From Methylobacterium sp. (GTDB lineage Bacteria > Pseudomonadota > Alphaproteobacteria > Rhizobiales > Beijerinckiaceae), in assembly GCA_013823325.1 (NCBI GenBank), contig PNLY01000015.1:17870-81869 (forward strand): DNA of 64,000 nt. The letters are read 5' to 3'. The translations under genes and the position numbers were made by a program. A model generated the notes under the pieces. It was not told where the DNA came from. It saw only the letters and a program-made list of their open reading frames with translations, and made no database searches. Of the stretch, positions 1 to 8,844 are shown piece by piece; position 1 is the stretch's first letter, and every line of letters begins with the position of its first letter.

Positions 1-1284
1 GGTGTCGGAATAGCCCAGCGTCAGCAGCACGTCGTCGTTGATGCGCCCGCTCCAGCGGGAGGTGCAGAGCGGCTTCTTGTTCCAGACCGACGACCAGTAG
101 CCGTCCTCCGGCTCCTTGACGACCTCGACGGTGATGCCGGCCTTGGCGGCATGGGCCTTGAACAGCACCGCCGCGTCGGTCGCGCCCGCGAACGGGGTCT
201 CGGAGACATGGAGCTGCACGCGCAGGTTCGCTTCGCCCGCCTTGGCGAGGTGGAACTTCGCCTTGTCGGGGTCATAGGCACGCTGCGGGATCGAGCCGTC
301 GTAGAACTCATAGGCAGCCGAGAGCGGATGGTCGTTGCCGGGCGAGCCGAAGCCGCCGAGCACGCGCTTGACGATCTCCTCGCGGTCGATCGCGTATTTC
401 ATGGCGAGGCGCACGTCGTTGGAGGAGAAGGGCGCCTGGTCGACCATCATCGGGAAGGCGAAATGCGCCTTGCTCTTCACACGGTTGATGCGAACTGCGG
501 CATTGCGCTCGAGCAGCGCCACGGTGCGTGGATCGACGGCGTTGTAGGCGTCGATCTGGCCGGTCAGCAGCGCGTTGGCGCGGGCCGTCGCATCCTTGAT
601 GCAGATCATCTCGACCGTGTCGAAATTGCCCCTGCCGGCTTTCCAGTAGTTCGGATTGCGCTTGACGCGCGAGCGCACCCCGGGCTCGAACTGCTCCAGG
701 ATGTAGCCGCCCGTGCCCATGCCGCGGCGATAGTCGGTATCGCCGTCGGGGATGATGACGAGGCCGACCGAACTGGTCAGGGCCGGAAAGCCGACATTGC
801 CGTCGACGAGCTCGAACACGACCGTATCGGGACCGTCGGCCTTGACCGTCGCGATCTGGGCCAGGATCGGCTTGGTCATCGACTTGGAGCCGTCGCGGCG
901 ATGAGTGTTGAAGGAGTGGACGACGTCGGCCGGCGTCAGGCTCTTGCCGTCATGGAAGGTCACGCCCTTGCGCAGCTTGAAGGTCCAGGTCTTTGCGTCC
1001 TTCGAGCCTTCCCAGCTCTCCGCGAGCTCGGGCACGAGCTTTCCGCCCGGCCCGGCCTCGACGAGATTGTTGCGAAGCTGCCATTGCAGATGCTGCGAGA
1101 ACTGCGTCTCGACCAGCGTCGGGTCGAGCGAGTCCGAGGTCGCGAAGTCGGAGATGCCGACCCTGAAGGCGCCGCCGCGCTTCGGCGCCTGCGCCATCGC
1201 ATTGGACGGCAAGAGTTGCGCTGCGCCGAGCGCGCCGGCGCCGAGAAGAAGGCTTCGCCTATCCGGATATCCGTGGTTGGTCAT
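1..1284 (-). CDS. ABC transporter substrate-binding protein, family 5 (partial, C-terminus outside window)
   Basis: Periplasmic binding protein of the peptide/nickel/opine type (SBP_bac_5), which would deliver a ligand to an ABC importer. 428 codons are visible in one open frame running off the left edge; family members are about 500-540 residues, so about 90-110 C-terminal residues are missing. The start at 1284 is followed by a twin-arginine-like leader (RRSLLLGAG at about residues 9-17, then an Ala-rich region ending AMA), suggesting Tat export. Family features include the ESWEGSKD region, VTFHDGK and NPNYWKAG. Its start lies inside the 3' end of the aminotransferase gene (26 bp overlap), so it belongs to the same minus-strand operon. 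The permease and ATPase genes are presumably beyond the window. Ligand unknown. Confidence 0.9.
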   Translation of the reverse strand, partial: MTNHGYPDRRSLLLGAGALGAAQLLPSNAMAQAPKRGGAFRVGISDFATSDSLDPTLVETQFSQHLQWQLRNNLVEAGPGGKLVPELAESWEGSKDAKTWTFKLRKGVTFHDGKSLTPADVVHSFNTHRRDGSKSMTKPILAQIATVKADGPDTVVFELVDGNVGFPALTSSVGLVIIPDGDTDYRRGMGTGGYILEQFEPGVRSRVKRNPNYWKAGRGNFDTVEMICIKDATARANALLTGQIDAYNAVDPRTVALLERNAAVRINRVKSKAHFAFPMMVDQAPFSSNDVRLAMKYAIDREEIVKRVLGGFGSPGNDHPLSAAYEFYDGSIPQRAYDPDKAKFHLAKAGEANLRVQLHVSETPFAGATDAAVLFKAHAAKAGITVEVVKEPEDGYWSSVWNKKPLCTSRWSGRINDDVLLTLGYSDT

Positions 1285-2488
1285 TGCAGTTTCCCTCTGT
1301 GTTGCCGGAGCGGTTTCCGCTCTCGTTGAATGCTGGTGGTCCATCCTTGCCGAGGCAGGCGGCGAGTCCGGCGATGAGCCGGTCATTGTCGGCGGCATGG
1401 CCGATGGTGACGCGCAGGTAGCTGCGGTAGCCGGCCTCGCGCCAAGGCTTGACGATGATGCCCTCGCGCAGGAGCGCGGCGGCGATGGCTTCGCTGTCGA
1501 CGCCGGTATCGACGAACAGAAAATTGGTCTGCGAGGGCGCGGGCCTGAGGCCGAGCTGGCGCAATGCCGCCCGCACCCGCTCCCGCTCGGTCCGCAGCCT
1601 TGCGGTGGAGGCCTTCATCCAGGCTTCGTCCCGCAAGGCGGCCATGGCGGCGATCTGGGCGGCGCCGTTGACGTTGAACGGCGTCTTCGCCGCCGCGACG
1701 GCGCGGGCGAGCCCGGCATCGGAACAGACGGCATAGCCGACCCTGAGCCCGGCGAGGCCGTACGCCTTCGAGAAGGTCCGCAGCACGACATGTGGCAGGC
1801 CGGCGGCGCTCAGGATCGCGCGCGCGTCGGGAGGGCCCTCGTCGGCATATTCGTAATAGGCTTCGTCGAGCACGAAGAGCGTGCGCGGCGAGGCGGCGTC
1901 GGCGAGCCGTTCGAGCTGGGCCCGGTCGAGGGCGGGGCCGACCGGATTCGACGGCGACGACAGGAAGAGGATGCGCGGCTCGGTCGCTAGCGCGGCGGCG
2001 ATCGCCTCGATGTCGAAGCCGAGGTCGTCGGCCATCGGAACTTTGGTTACGCGGGCGCCGGCGGCCAACGGCTCGATCTCGTGCAGGCCGAAGCTCGGCG
2101 TAACCGTCACGACCTCGCAGCCCGGCGCCAGCGCGGCCCGTGCGATCGCCGCGATCATCTCCTCCGAGCCGTTGCCGACCACGATCCGGTCGGCCGTGGT
2201 CGCGAGCTTGTCGGCGAGCGCGGTCCGCAGCTCCGTGCAGGCCGGATCGGCATAGCGCCAGGGCTCGAATTGCGGCGAGCGCAGCGCTTTCAACACACCA
2301 GGCGAGCAGCCATCGGGATTCTCGTTGCTGGCGAGCCGGGCGATGTCCGAGCGCCCGCTTGCAGCACGCGCCACCGCGACGGTCAGCCCGGCATTATAGT
2401 GCGGCAGCGCCGCGACATGCGGATTGAGGACGAGCGAGCCGCGGTGCTGTCCGGCTTCGTCGGCAGTGCGGGTCGATGCTTCGCTCAT
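1259..2488 (-). CDS. HisC-like class I/II PLP aminotransferase
   Basis: Fold-type I aminotransferase related to histidinol-phosphate aminotransferase. Visible motifs: SNENP (about residue 54), SSPSNPVG (about 177), DEAYYEY (about 208) and the PLP-binding lysine K241 in TFSKAYG, with GLRVGYA next. The 409-residue product is longer than typical HisC (about 360) because of an N-terminal extension of about 40 residues. I chose the ATG at 2488 because it follows a GGAG-type ribosome site and gives the extended family alignment. It sits between a flavin reductase and a transporter binding protein rather than with his genes, so a catabolic transamination is more likely than histidine synthesis. That functional reading is inference from context. 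Confidence 0.85.
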   Translation of the reverse strand: MSEASTRTADEAGQHRGSLVLNPHVAALPHYNAGLTVAVARAASGRSDIARLASNENPDGCSPGVLKALRSPQFEPWRYADPACTELRTALADKLATTADRIVVGNGSEEMIAAIARAALAPGCEVVTVTPSFGLHEIEPLAAGARVTKVPMADDLGFDIEAIAAALATEPRILFLSSPSNPVGPALDRAQLERLADAASPRTLFVLDEAYYEYADEGPPDARAILSAAGLPHVVLRTFSKAYGLAGLRVGYAVCSDAGLARAVAAAKTPFNVNGAAQIAAMAALRDEAWMKASTARLRTERERVRAALRQLGLRPAPSQTNFLFVDTGVDSEAIAAALLREGIIVKPWREAGYRSYLRVTIGHAADNDRLIAGLAACLGKDGPPAFNESGNRSGNTEGNCNDQPRISG

Positions 2489-2502
2489 CGGCGGGGCTTC
2501 TC

Positions 2503-3639
2503 CTAGAGGTCCAGGACGAGCGGGCCACGCGGCCTGGCGCAGCAGAGCAGCACTTCGTTCGGTGCGGGCGGATCGAGCGGTTCCTCGACATAATCGACCT
2601 CGCCCTGCAGCAGGCCGGTGCGGCAGGTGCTGCAGATGCCGGCGCGGCAGGAGAAGGGCGGATCGAGGCCGAGCCGCTCGGCGAAGGCGAGCAGGTTGGT
2701 GTCGCTCGCCTCGTCCCAGGCAGCGGCGCGTTGCGAGCGCGAGAAGCTGATCTGCAGGCCAACCCTGCTCGCTTCGGTGGCGGCGATGGGTTGGTCGGTG
2801 AGCGACACGGGGGCTGCGGGACGCGCCGCCGGCGCATCCTCCGCCACCGCTTCGAGCACCGTCGCCGGGCCGAAGAACTCGTAGCGGATCCGCTCCTTGC
2901 GCACGCCGAGCTCGCGGAAGGCGGCGTAGACATTGGCCATGAAGGGCGGCGGCCCGCAGAGATAGACGTCGTAGTCGCCGAGCGGCAGCCAGCTGCGCAG
3001 CAGTGCCTTGGTCATCACGCCGTCGGCATGATGCAGCCCGGCCGCGGCGTCGGCCGGGGAGGGGGCACGATAGCAATAGCGCGCCGTGAGGCCGGGGCGG
3101 CTGCCGACGAGCGCGTCGACCTCCCGGCGCAAGGCGTGGACCTCGCCATCGTCGCAGGCGTGCAGGAAATGAACCTCGCGCTCCGGCTCGCTCGTCAGCG
3201 CGTGGAGCATCGAGACGAGCGGCGTCAGGCCGACCCCGCCGCTGGCGAGGATGACGGGCCGCTGCGTGTCCCTGGCCAGCACGAACTCTCCGCGCGGCGG
3301 CGCGATCTCAAGGAGATGGCCGACTTCGACGCGGTCATGCAGGAAGCAGGAGCCGATGCCGTCCGGCAGGCCCGGCACCGGCGCGCCCTCGCGCTTCACC
3401 GTGATCCGGTAGCGCGCCGTCTCGGATGGCGCCGAGGAGATGCTGTAGGTCCTGAGCGCCGCTGCCTGCCCGTCCGCGCCGGGGATGCGGATCGGCAGGT
3501 ATTGGCCCGGCTCGAAGGCTCGCCAATCCGCGGGATCGAGCGGTTCCAGTGCGAATGAGGTGATCGTCCGGCTCTCCGGCGTCCGCGACACCACGCGGAA
3601 CGGCCGGAACCGGGTTGCAGCGTGCGCAGCGTCCGCCAC
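2503..3639 (-). CDS. Rieske oxygenase reductase component (flavin, NAD(P)H and C-terminal [2Fe-2S] ferredoxin domains)
   Basis: Electron-transfer partner for the adjacent Rieske oxygenase. Domain order is: flavin-binding barrel with RTYS at residues 63-66; nucleotide-binding domain with GGVGLTP (134-140) and CGPPPFM (228-234); an Ala/Pro-rich linker; then a plant-type ferredoxin domain with cluster ligands C331, C336, C339 and C366 or C367 (C-X4-C-X2-C...C). At 378 residues it is longer than VanB-type reductases (about 315) and resembles GbcB or flavohaemoglobin-reductase-like proteins. It lies 8 bp after the oxygenase stop and 14 bp before the aminotransferase start, so co-transcription is very likely. 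The exact flavin (FAD or FMN) cannot be read from sequence. Confidence 0.9.
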   Translation of the reverse strand: MADAAHAATRFRPFRVVSRTPESRTITSFALEPLDPADWRAFEPGQYLPIRIPGADGQAAALRTYSISSAPSETARYRITVKREGAPVPGLPDGIGSCFLHDRVEVGHLLEIAPPRGEFVLARDTQRPVILASGGVGLTPLVSMLHALTSEPEREVHFLHACDDGEVHALRREVDALVGSRPGLTARYCYRAPSPADAAAGLHHADGVMTKALLRSWLPLGDYDVYLCGPPPFMANVYAAFRELGVRKERIRYEFFGPATVLEAVAEDAPAARPAAPVSLTDQPIAATEASRVGLQISFSRSQRAAAWDEASDTNLLAFAERLGLDPPFSCRAGICSTCRTGLLQGEVDYVEEPLDPPAPNEVLLCCARPRGPLVLDL

Positions 3640-3647
3640 GGCGGCGC

Positions 3648-4691
3648 CTATTCCGCCGCCTGCTGTGCGCTGGCGGCGCTTTCGGCCTCGATCATCTGCG
3701 CCAGCCGGCGGCGGAAGCGCAGCGGGCCGACATCGATCTTGAGGTCGAGATTGGGCGTGCGCTTGTTGGCCATGCCCTGATGCACGGCGGCGAGAACCGC
3801 CCGATCTTCCTCGAAGGCGCCGCGGACCGAGCGGGCGAACTGGGCCGAGATCGCCGGGTCGTTCGGCGCGAAGTTGCGCATCTGGAACCAGAAATAGCGG
3901 GTGCTGTTCTCGTCGACCGGCGTCATGAAGTTGTAGCTGTCCATCAGGAAGACGTCCGGGTGGAGCGGCTGGCCGACGCCGCCGCTGCCTGCCGGCGTGA
4001 AGATCGCCCGGATGATGGCGTGGCTGGGATAGCGCACCTCATAGTGCTGCTTGCGGTCGCAATTGCCCTTGAACTTCAGGAACGGGGCGTAGAAGGGCGC
4101 CGGCTCGGCATCCATCATCCAGCGCCAGACCGTGACGCCGTCCTCGCCCACGGTCGTCTCCAGCGGCGTCTCCTCGGTGCCGGCCCCGGCGAAGGAGCTC
4201 TGGTGCACCCAGGCGACGTGGGAGGGGTCGAGCAGGTTGTCGGTCATGTAGAGGTAATTGCAGGCGACCGTCATGCCGTCGCCCTGGTTGACGCCCCATG
4301 TGGGGTCGCCCCAATGGTCGACGGCGAAGATCGACGCGGGGTCGGCCAGCGCCGGATCGCCCATCCAGACCCAGATCAGGCCATAGCGCTCGGCGACGGG
4401 ATAGGACCGGACGCGGGCGACATGCGGAATCCGCTCGGCACCGGGAACGCGGGTGCAGGTGCCCGTGCAGTCGAAGGTCAGGCCATGATAGCCGCATTCG
4501 ACGTCGTCGCCCTTGATGCGCCCCATCGAGAGCGGCAGCTTGCGGTGCGGGCAGGCATCCTCGAGCGCGGCCAGCTTGCCGTCGCGCCGCCGGTAGAGCA
4601 CGACGTTCTCGGCCAGCATCGTCACCGGGTGGAGCTGGTCCCGGACCTCATGGTCCCAGGCCGCGACATACCAGGCATTTTTCAGGAACAT
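3648..4691 (-). CDS. Rieske non-haem iron oxygenase, VanA-like alpha subunit
   Basis: Oxygenase component of a two-component Rieske monooxygenase. These usually demethylate or hydroxylate aromatic or N-methyl substrates. The Rieske motif is complete (C47-X-H49 and C66-X2-H69), and the mononuclear iron site shows H158-X4-H163 downstream of D155. The 347-residue length matches VanA/DdmC-type enzymes. The ATG at 4691 was preferred over upstream in-frame starts because a GGGAGGG ribosome site lies 6-12 nt before it and the MFLKNAWYVAAW start is typical of the family. It is the first gene of the minus-strand operon and divergent from the LysR gene. The substrate is unknown; similarity to vanillate demethylase is structural only. 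Confidence 0.9.
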   Translation of the reverse strand: MFLKNAWYVAAWDHEVRDQLHPVTMLAENVVLYRRRDGKLAALEDACPHRKLPLSMGRIKGDDVECGYHGLTFDCTGTCTRVPGAERIPHVARVRSYPVAERYGLIWVWMGDPALADPASIFAVDHWGDPTWGVNQGDGMTVACNYLYMTDNLLDPSHVAWVHQSSFAGAGTEETPLETTVGEDGVTVWRWMMDAEPAPFYAPFLKFKGNCDRKQHYEVRYPSHAIIRAIFTPAGSGGVGQPLHPDVFLMDSYNFMTPVDENSTRYFWFQMRNFAPNDPAISAQFARSVRGAFEEDRAVLAAVHQGMANKRTPNLDLKIDVGPLRFRRRLAQMIEAESAASAQQAAE

Positions 4692-4771
4692 CGACGCCCT
4701 CCCATCCATCGCCACTCGGGCGATGATAGGCAGCGATGCGGCGCCGGCCTGAGTCCGAAGAATTGCGTTAC

Positions 4772-4790
4772 ATTTTAGATTTGCTAAAAT
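4772..4790. promoter_or_regulatory. Candidate LysR operator in divergent intergenic region
   Basis: A perfect 7-5-7 inverted repeat, ATTTTAG then ATTTG then CTAAAAT, lies immediately before the LysR start and 81 bp upstream of the divergent Rieske oxygenase start. It contains the T-N11-A pattern of LysR-family boxes and is an AT-rich island in GC-rich DNA. Binding by the adjacent regulator, and autoregulation, is inferred. Confidence 0.55.
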
Positions 4791-5732
4791 GTGAAGACAG
4801 GACGGGAGGCAGGTTTGGCATTGCCGCCGCTCAAGGCGCTTCAGGCATTTGAGGCAGTCGCGCGGCTGGGCAGCGTGTCCGATGCGGCGGCCGAGCTGTT
4901 CGTCACGCCAGGCGCGATCAGCCAGCAGATCAAGAAGCTGGAGAGCTGCCTCGGCATCCGGCTGGTCGAGCGCAATGGGCGCGGCGTCGAGCTGACCTCG
5001 TGGGGCGCGGCCTACCAGCTCGACATCACCGGCCCCTTCGCGGCGCTCCGCCAGGCCCATGCCATGCTCCAGCGCAAGCGCGCTGGCGCCGGCCTTGTCG
5101 TCAGCTGCCTCGCCACCGTGGCCAGCCGCTGGCTCGGCCCGCAGCTCTTCGACTGGCAGGCGCTGAACCCCGCCTCGAAGATCCGCCTGATCGGGGCCGA
5201 GTCCGAACCGCGGCTGTTCGAGGACGGCGTCGATTTCAGGTTGTCATATGGCTCGAAGAGCCAGTCTTTCGACCATTACGCGCCACTCTTCACGGATTGG
5301 GTCGTGCCGGCCTGCGCGCCCGGCCTGATCGCGGGCAGGGCCGTCACGGCACCGGAGGACATCTTCGCCTGCCCCCTAATCGGCATCGAGTGGGAGGGAT
5401 CGCACAAGCCTGCGCCCAGTTGGGAGGAGTGGGCACGCAGCGTCGGGGTCTCCGTGGGCAACGTTTCGACGGAACTCGCCTTCTCCTTGTCGAGCACGGC
5501 CCTGGACGCCGCCGTCAACGGCCGCGGTTTCGTGCTCGCCCAGATCGCGATGATCCGCGAGGACCTCGCCTCCGGGCGGCTCGTCGTGCCGATCGATCGG
5601 CGGCTGCAGCTCGGCGAAAGCTATTTCCTGGCCTGGGATCGGGCAGCGCTGGAGAAGCCGTTCGGCGCGCAGTTCCGCGATTGGGTGCTGGCCATGTCGC
5701 GCGCGCAGCAGCGCGTCTCCGCCGCCGCCTGA
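4791..5732 (+). CDS. LysR-family transcriptional regulator, GcvA-like
   Basis: LysR regulator with an N-terminal winged helix-turn-helix (LKALQAFEAVARLGSVSDAA, then ELFVTPGAISQQIKKLE) and a C-terminal effector-binding domain. The longest frame starts at GTG 4791. A TTG at 4815 is a strong alternative, because a GGGAGG ribosome site sits 5-6 nt before it and the product would begin at the usual GcvA-type LPPLKALQAFEA, giving 305 residues. The gene is divergent from the oxygenase-reductase-aminotransferase-transporter operon, which it probably controls in response to the pathway substrate. The palindrome at 4772-4790 is the likely binding site. Confidence 0.88.
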   Translation: MKTGREAGLALPPLKALQAFEAVARLGSVSDAAAELFVTPGAISQQIKKLESCLGIRLVERNGRGVELTSWGAAYQLDITGPFAALRQAHAMLQRKRAGAGLVVSCLATVASRWLGPQLFDWQALNPASKIRLIGAESEPRLFEDGVDFRLSYGSKSQSFDHYAPLFTDWVVPACAPGLIAGRAVTAPEDIFACPLIGIEWEGSHKPAPSWEEWARSVGVSVGNVSTELAFSLSSTALDAAVNGRGFVLAQIAMIREDLASGRLVVPIDRRLQLGESYFLAWDRAALEKPFGAQFRDWVLAMSRAQQRVSAAA

Positions 5733-5905
5733 CGGAGGAGCTTCCGCCTGGCAGCCCAGAAACTTGCAAGGCCGGCCCGAGTAGGCGTGACGAAAATCCT
5801 CGACTGGCAAGATCGAGCGGTCGTCCGTGCCGCACTCGCCCAATCAGGGTTGATATGCGCCCGATCGCGCCTGATCTTCAGGCGCCGGCCTGATCGACAA
5901 GAAAG

Positions 5906-5944
5906 CATCGGCCCGAAAAATCGGAAGCGGTTTTCGAGCCGATG
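5906..5944. repeat. Long intergenic palindrome downstream of ssb
   Basis: Two 14-nt arms (5906-5919 and 5931-5944) pair with a single mismatch across an 11-nt loop. The outer arms CATCGG/CCGATG and inner GAAAA/TTTTC match the palindrome at 16804-16849, so this looks like a dispersed Rhizobiales-type intergenic element. Lying just after the ssb stop, it may also act as a transcript end, but there is no clear T-tract. Confidence 0.6.
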
Positions 5945-5956
5945 AGGATCAAAGAC

Positions 5957-6487
5957 CTAGAACGGGATGTCGTCGTCGAGATGGCTCGACGAGCGCGAGC
6001 CGCCGCCGCTGGCCATCGCCGGCTGGCGCGAGCCGCCGCCGACCGGGCTCGACCGGCCGAAGGAGCCGCCGCCCGAACCCTCGTCGCCATAGCCGCCGCT
6101 GCTGCCGCCACCGCCGAACTCGTCGCCGCCCTGGCCGCGGCTGTCGAGGATGGTGAGCTCGCCGCGGAAGCGCTGCAGCACGATCTCGGTCGTATACTTC
6201 TCGACGCCCTGCTGGTCCTGCCATTTGCGGGTCTGCAGCTGGCCCTCGACGTAAACCTTCGAGCCCTTCTTCAGATACTGCTCGGCGACCTTGGCGAGGT
6301 TCTCGTTGAAGATCACCACGGAGTGCCACTCGGTGCGCTCCTTGCGCTCGCCCGACTGCTTGTCGCGCCAGGTTTCCGAGGTGGCGATCCGCAGATTGAC
6401 CACCGGCTCGCCGCTGCCGAGACGCCGCACCTCGGGGTCACGCCCGAGATTGCCGACCAGAATGACCTTGTTGACGCTACCAGCCAT
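5957..6487 (-). CDS. ssb: Single-stranded DNA-binding protein
   Basis: Binds single-stranded DNA in replication, recombination and repair. The first about 110 residues form the OB-fold ([19 protein letters not shown]; later [22 protein letters not shown]). A Gly/Ser-rich flexible linker follows, ending in the conserved acidic tip DDDIPF, which recruits partner proteins. 176 residues is normal for alphaproteobacterial SSB. The ATG at 6487 was chosen over 6499 because MAGSVNKV is the family start. It is monocistronic, and a plausible promoter is listed at 6566-6594. Confidence 0.97.
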   Translation of the reverse strand: MAGSVNKVILVGNLGRDPEVRRLGSGEPVVNLRIATSETWRDKQSGERKERTEWHSVVIFNENLAKVAEQYLKKGSKVYVEGQLQTRKWQDQQGVEKYTTEIVLQRFRGELTILDSRGQGGDEFGGGGSSGGYGDEGSGGGSFGRSSPVGGGSRQPAMASGGGSRSSSHLDDDIPF

Positions 6488-6565
6488 GACAGGCTCCATT
6501 TCCTGCGCACTTCAGCACAAATCCGGCCGGATGACCGGAGCCGGACCCTAGCGGGCCATGCCGGT

Positions 6566-6594
6566 ACTATCAATGATGTTCTTGTTTTGTTCAA
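6566..6594 (-). promoter_or_regulatory. Putative ssb promoter
   Basis: Read on the minus strand: -35 TTGAAC (6594-6589), a 17-nt spacer and -10 GATAGT (6571-6566), about 80 nt upstream of the ssb ATG. The spacer and flanks are AT-rich relative to the genome. This is a sequence match only. Confidence 0.4.
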
Positions 6595-6712
6595 GGTCTT
6601 TTCAAGGCTTGTCCCCGACAAAAATGTGAGCCGACGAAGACCCGCGGACAGGGCAGGACACTGGCAAACGGCAGACCGGAAGGTGAGGCTGCGGCGCCTG
6701 GACGCCGCGCTC

Positions 6713-7486
6713 TCAATAGCCGAACTGCTCGCGCAGGATGCGCTCATCCAGGCTGTGGCCGGGATCGTGCAGCATGACGAGGTCGAGCGAGCGGTCGATC
6801 GCGATCTGCACCGAGATGACATTGTCGATCTGGGTGTGGTCGGCGACGGCGCTGACCGGGCGCTTCTCGGCCTCCAGCACCGCAATCGTCACTTTGGCGT
6901 GGTCGGGCAATAGCGCGCCGCGCCAGCGCCGCGGCCGGAAGGGTGAGAGCGGGGTCAGCGCCAGCAGCGGCGCATCGAGCGGCAGGATCGGGCCGTTCGC
7001 CGAGAGGTTGTAGGCGGTCGAGCCGGCCGGCGTGGCAAGCAGCACTCCGTCGGCGACGAGCTCGGACAATCGCACCTGCCCGTCGACCGAGATGCGCAGC
7101 TTCGCCGCCTGATAGGAGCGGCGGAACAGCGAGACCTCGTTGATCGCGCGCGCCTCGACACGCTTGCCGTTGCAGTCGGCCGCGGTCATCGCCAGCGGGT
7201 GGACGACGCTGCGATGTGCCGCCTCGAGCTTCTGGCGCAGGCCGCGCTCGCGGAACTCGTTCATCAGGAAGCCGACAGAGCCTCGGTTCATGCCGTAGAT
7301 CGGCTTGGCGGTGCCCATGAAGCGATGCAGCGTCTGCAGCATCAGCCCGTCGCCGCCGAGCGCGACGATCACCTCGGCCGCGGCCGGGTCGGCGTCGCCA
7401 TAGCGCTCGACCAGCTTGGCGCGCGCGGCCTGGGCCTCGGCGGTGTCGCTGGCGACGAAGGAGATGGCGGTGAAGCGCTCGGTCAT
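6713..7486 (-). CDS. nadK: NAD kinase
   Basis: Phosphorylates NAD to NADP with ATP (or polyphosphate) in the cytosol. The diagnostic GGDG motif is at residues 44-47 (catalytic D46), followed by the NE motif (N116-E117, AINEVSL) and the glycine-rich [15 protein letters not shown] segment that completes the NAD site. At 257 residues it matches the short alphaproteobacterial form. The start is the ATG at 7486. It is transcribed alone between ssb and the MBL-fold gene. Confidence 0.96.
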   Translation of the reverse strand: MTERFTAISFVASDTAEAQAARAKLVERYGDADPAAAEVIVALGGDGLMLQTLHRFMGTAKPIYGMNRGSVGFLMNEFRERGLRQKLEAAHRSVVHPLAMTAADCNGKRVEARAINEVSLFRRSYQAAKLRISVDGQVRLSELVADGVLLATPAGSTAYNLSANGPILPLDAPLLALTPLSPFRPRRWRGALLPDHAKVTIAVLEAEKRPVSAVADHTQIDNVISVQIAIDRSLDLVMLHDPGHSLDERILREQFGY

Positions 7487-7566
7487 CGCTGGTATCCGGC
7501 AGGCCTGATCGTGACCGGTCTAGCACGCCATCGCAGCTCATCGCGAGCCGGGCCCGCAGCAAAAAG

Positions 7567-7594
7567 AAAGGCCGGGGCGCATGCCCCGGCCTTT
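7567..7594 (-). terminator. Rho-independent terminator of the MBL-fold gene
   Basis: A perfect 12-bp stem (AAAGGCCGGGGC with its complement) and a 4-nt loop. On the minus strand it is followed by a T-rich run (TTTCTTTTT). It lies 24 bp after the stop codon of the gene at 7618-8604. Confidence 0.85.
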
Positions 7595-7617
7595 CCCCAG
7601 CGGAGTGCGCGAGGGTC

Positions 7618-8604
7618 TCAGATCGCGCTGCTCCACTGCACCGGTACAAGCTCGAAACCGTTGCCGGCCTTGGCGATATGGCCCGTGGCCGGGAAGGGCG
7701 CATGGTAGAAGCAGACCTGCATCTTTTCCGTGGCAGCCATGTCGAGCAGCTTGCGGCGGGTGGCGGCGGCCTGCGGCCCGTCCATGTCGAACACCGCCGA
7801 CCAGTCGGGATTGCGCACGAACAGCGCCGGGTGGTTGGTCGTGTCCGACAGCACCAGCAGCTTGCCGCTGCCGGAGGAGACGGCGAAGACGGTATGGCCG
7901 GGCGTATGGCCGGGGGCGGCGATCGCGGTCACGCCCGGCACGATCTCCTTGCCGGCCTCGTATTGCTTTACATCCTTGGCGACCGGGCCGAAGACGCGGC
8001 GCACGCCGGCGAAGGCGCCCTTCATCGCTTCGGGCGCGGCATTCATCTTGGCGTCGTCCATCCAGAAGGCCCATTCGGCCGCCGGCACCATCACCTCGGC
8101 GTTCGGGAAGACGGCGGTGCCGTCCTTGAGCCGGAAGCCGTTGATATGGTCGCCATGGAAGTGGCTGAAGACCACGGTCGAGACGTTCTTCGGGTCGAGC
8201 CCGGCGGCCTGGAAGTTCTTCATCCAGGCGCCCGAGGTCGGCGCGCCGGAATCGCCGTTGCCGGTGTCGATCAGCGTGATCTTGTCGCCGATCTGCAGCG
8301 CCAGCGTGGTGAAGGTGATGGAGAGCGCGTCGCTCGGCAGATAGGCCTGCTCCATCGCCTTCTTGACGTCGGCGAGCTCGGCATTGCGGACGAAGCCTTC
8401 GAGCGGGCGTTTGGCGAAGCCGTCGTTCAGGGCGGTGACGGTGATGTCGCCGACCTTGTAGCGGTAGAAACCCGGATTCTGGTTCACGGATGCTCCTTGC
8501 GCATGGGCCGGCGCGATGCCGGCGGGCAGGTCGAGCGCGGCAGCAACGGTGAGCGCGCCGGCGCCCGCCATCACGGTGCGGCGCGAAGGTTCGAAACGGG
8601 CCAT
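7618..8604 (-). CDS. Secreted metallo-beta-lactamase-fold hydrolase
   Basis: Zinc-dependent hydrolase fold. Metal ligands: HFHGDH (H148, H150, D152, H153), H233 in APGHTPGHT, and D254 in VLSDTTNH. An N-terminal twin-arginine-like signal (SRRTVMAGAGALTVAAAL, cleaved near AHA at about 33-35) predicts export to the periplasm. It is 328 residues and single-domain. The motifs resemble the lactonase/alkylsulfatase-like branch rather than true beta-lactamases, and the substrate cannot be assigned. It is monocistronic with its own terminator. Confidence 0.88.
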   Translation of the reverse strand: MARFEPSRRTVMAGAGALTVAAALDLPAGIAPAHAQGASVNQNPGFYRYKVGDITVTALNDGFAKRPLEGFVRNAELADVKKAMEQAYLPSDALSITFTTLALQIGDKITLIDTGNGDSGAPTSGAWMKNFQAAGLDPKNVSTVVFSHFHGDHINGFRLKDGTAVFPNAEVMVPAAEWAFWMDDAKMNAAPEAMKGAFAGVRRVFGPVAKDVKQYEAGKEIVPGVTAIAAPGHTPGHTVFAVSSGSGKLLVLSDTTNHPALFVRNPDWSAVFDMDGPQAAATRRKLLDMAATEKMQVCFYHAPFPATGHIAKAGNGFELVPVQWSSAI

Positions 8605-8844
8605 CGATCAGGCTCCAACAACGAGAAGGGCACGACCTCTCCCGGATGGCGCCCCGCCAGCCGGATTCGTGCCCTGGGCATTGCTCAGCCCGAGCGCAAA
8701 GCTAGCTGCACGGACAACGCCTTCAACCGCCGTATTGTTGCCGTGGGTCAATTATCCGTGAGTTCGCCACCTTCGGAAGTGGGCTCCGGGAGGGTGAATC
8801 AATCTGTCAGCCGATTCTGCTTCGTGCTTGGAATCGGGAGCGTT

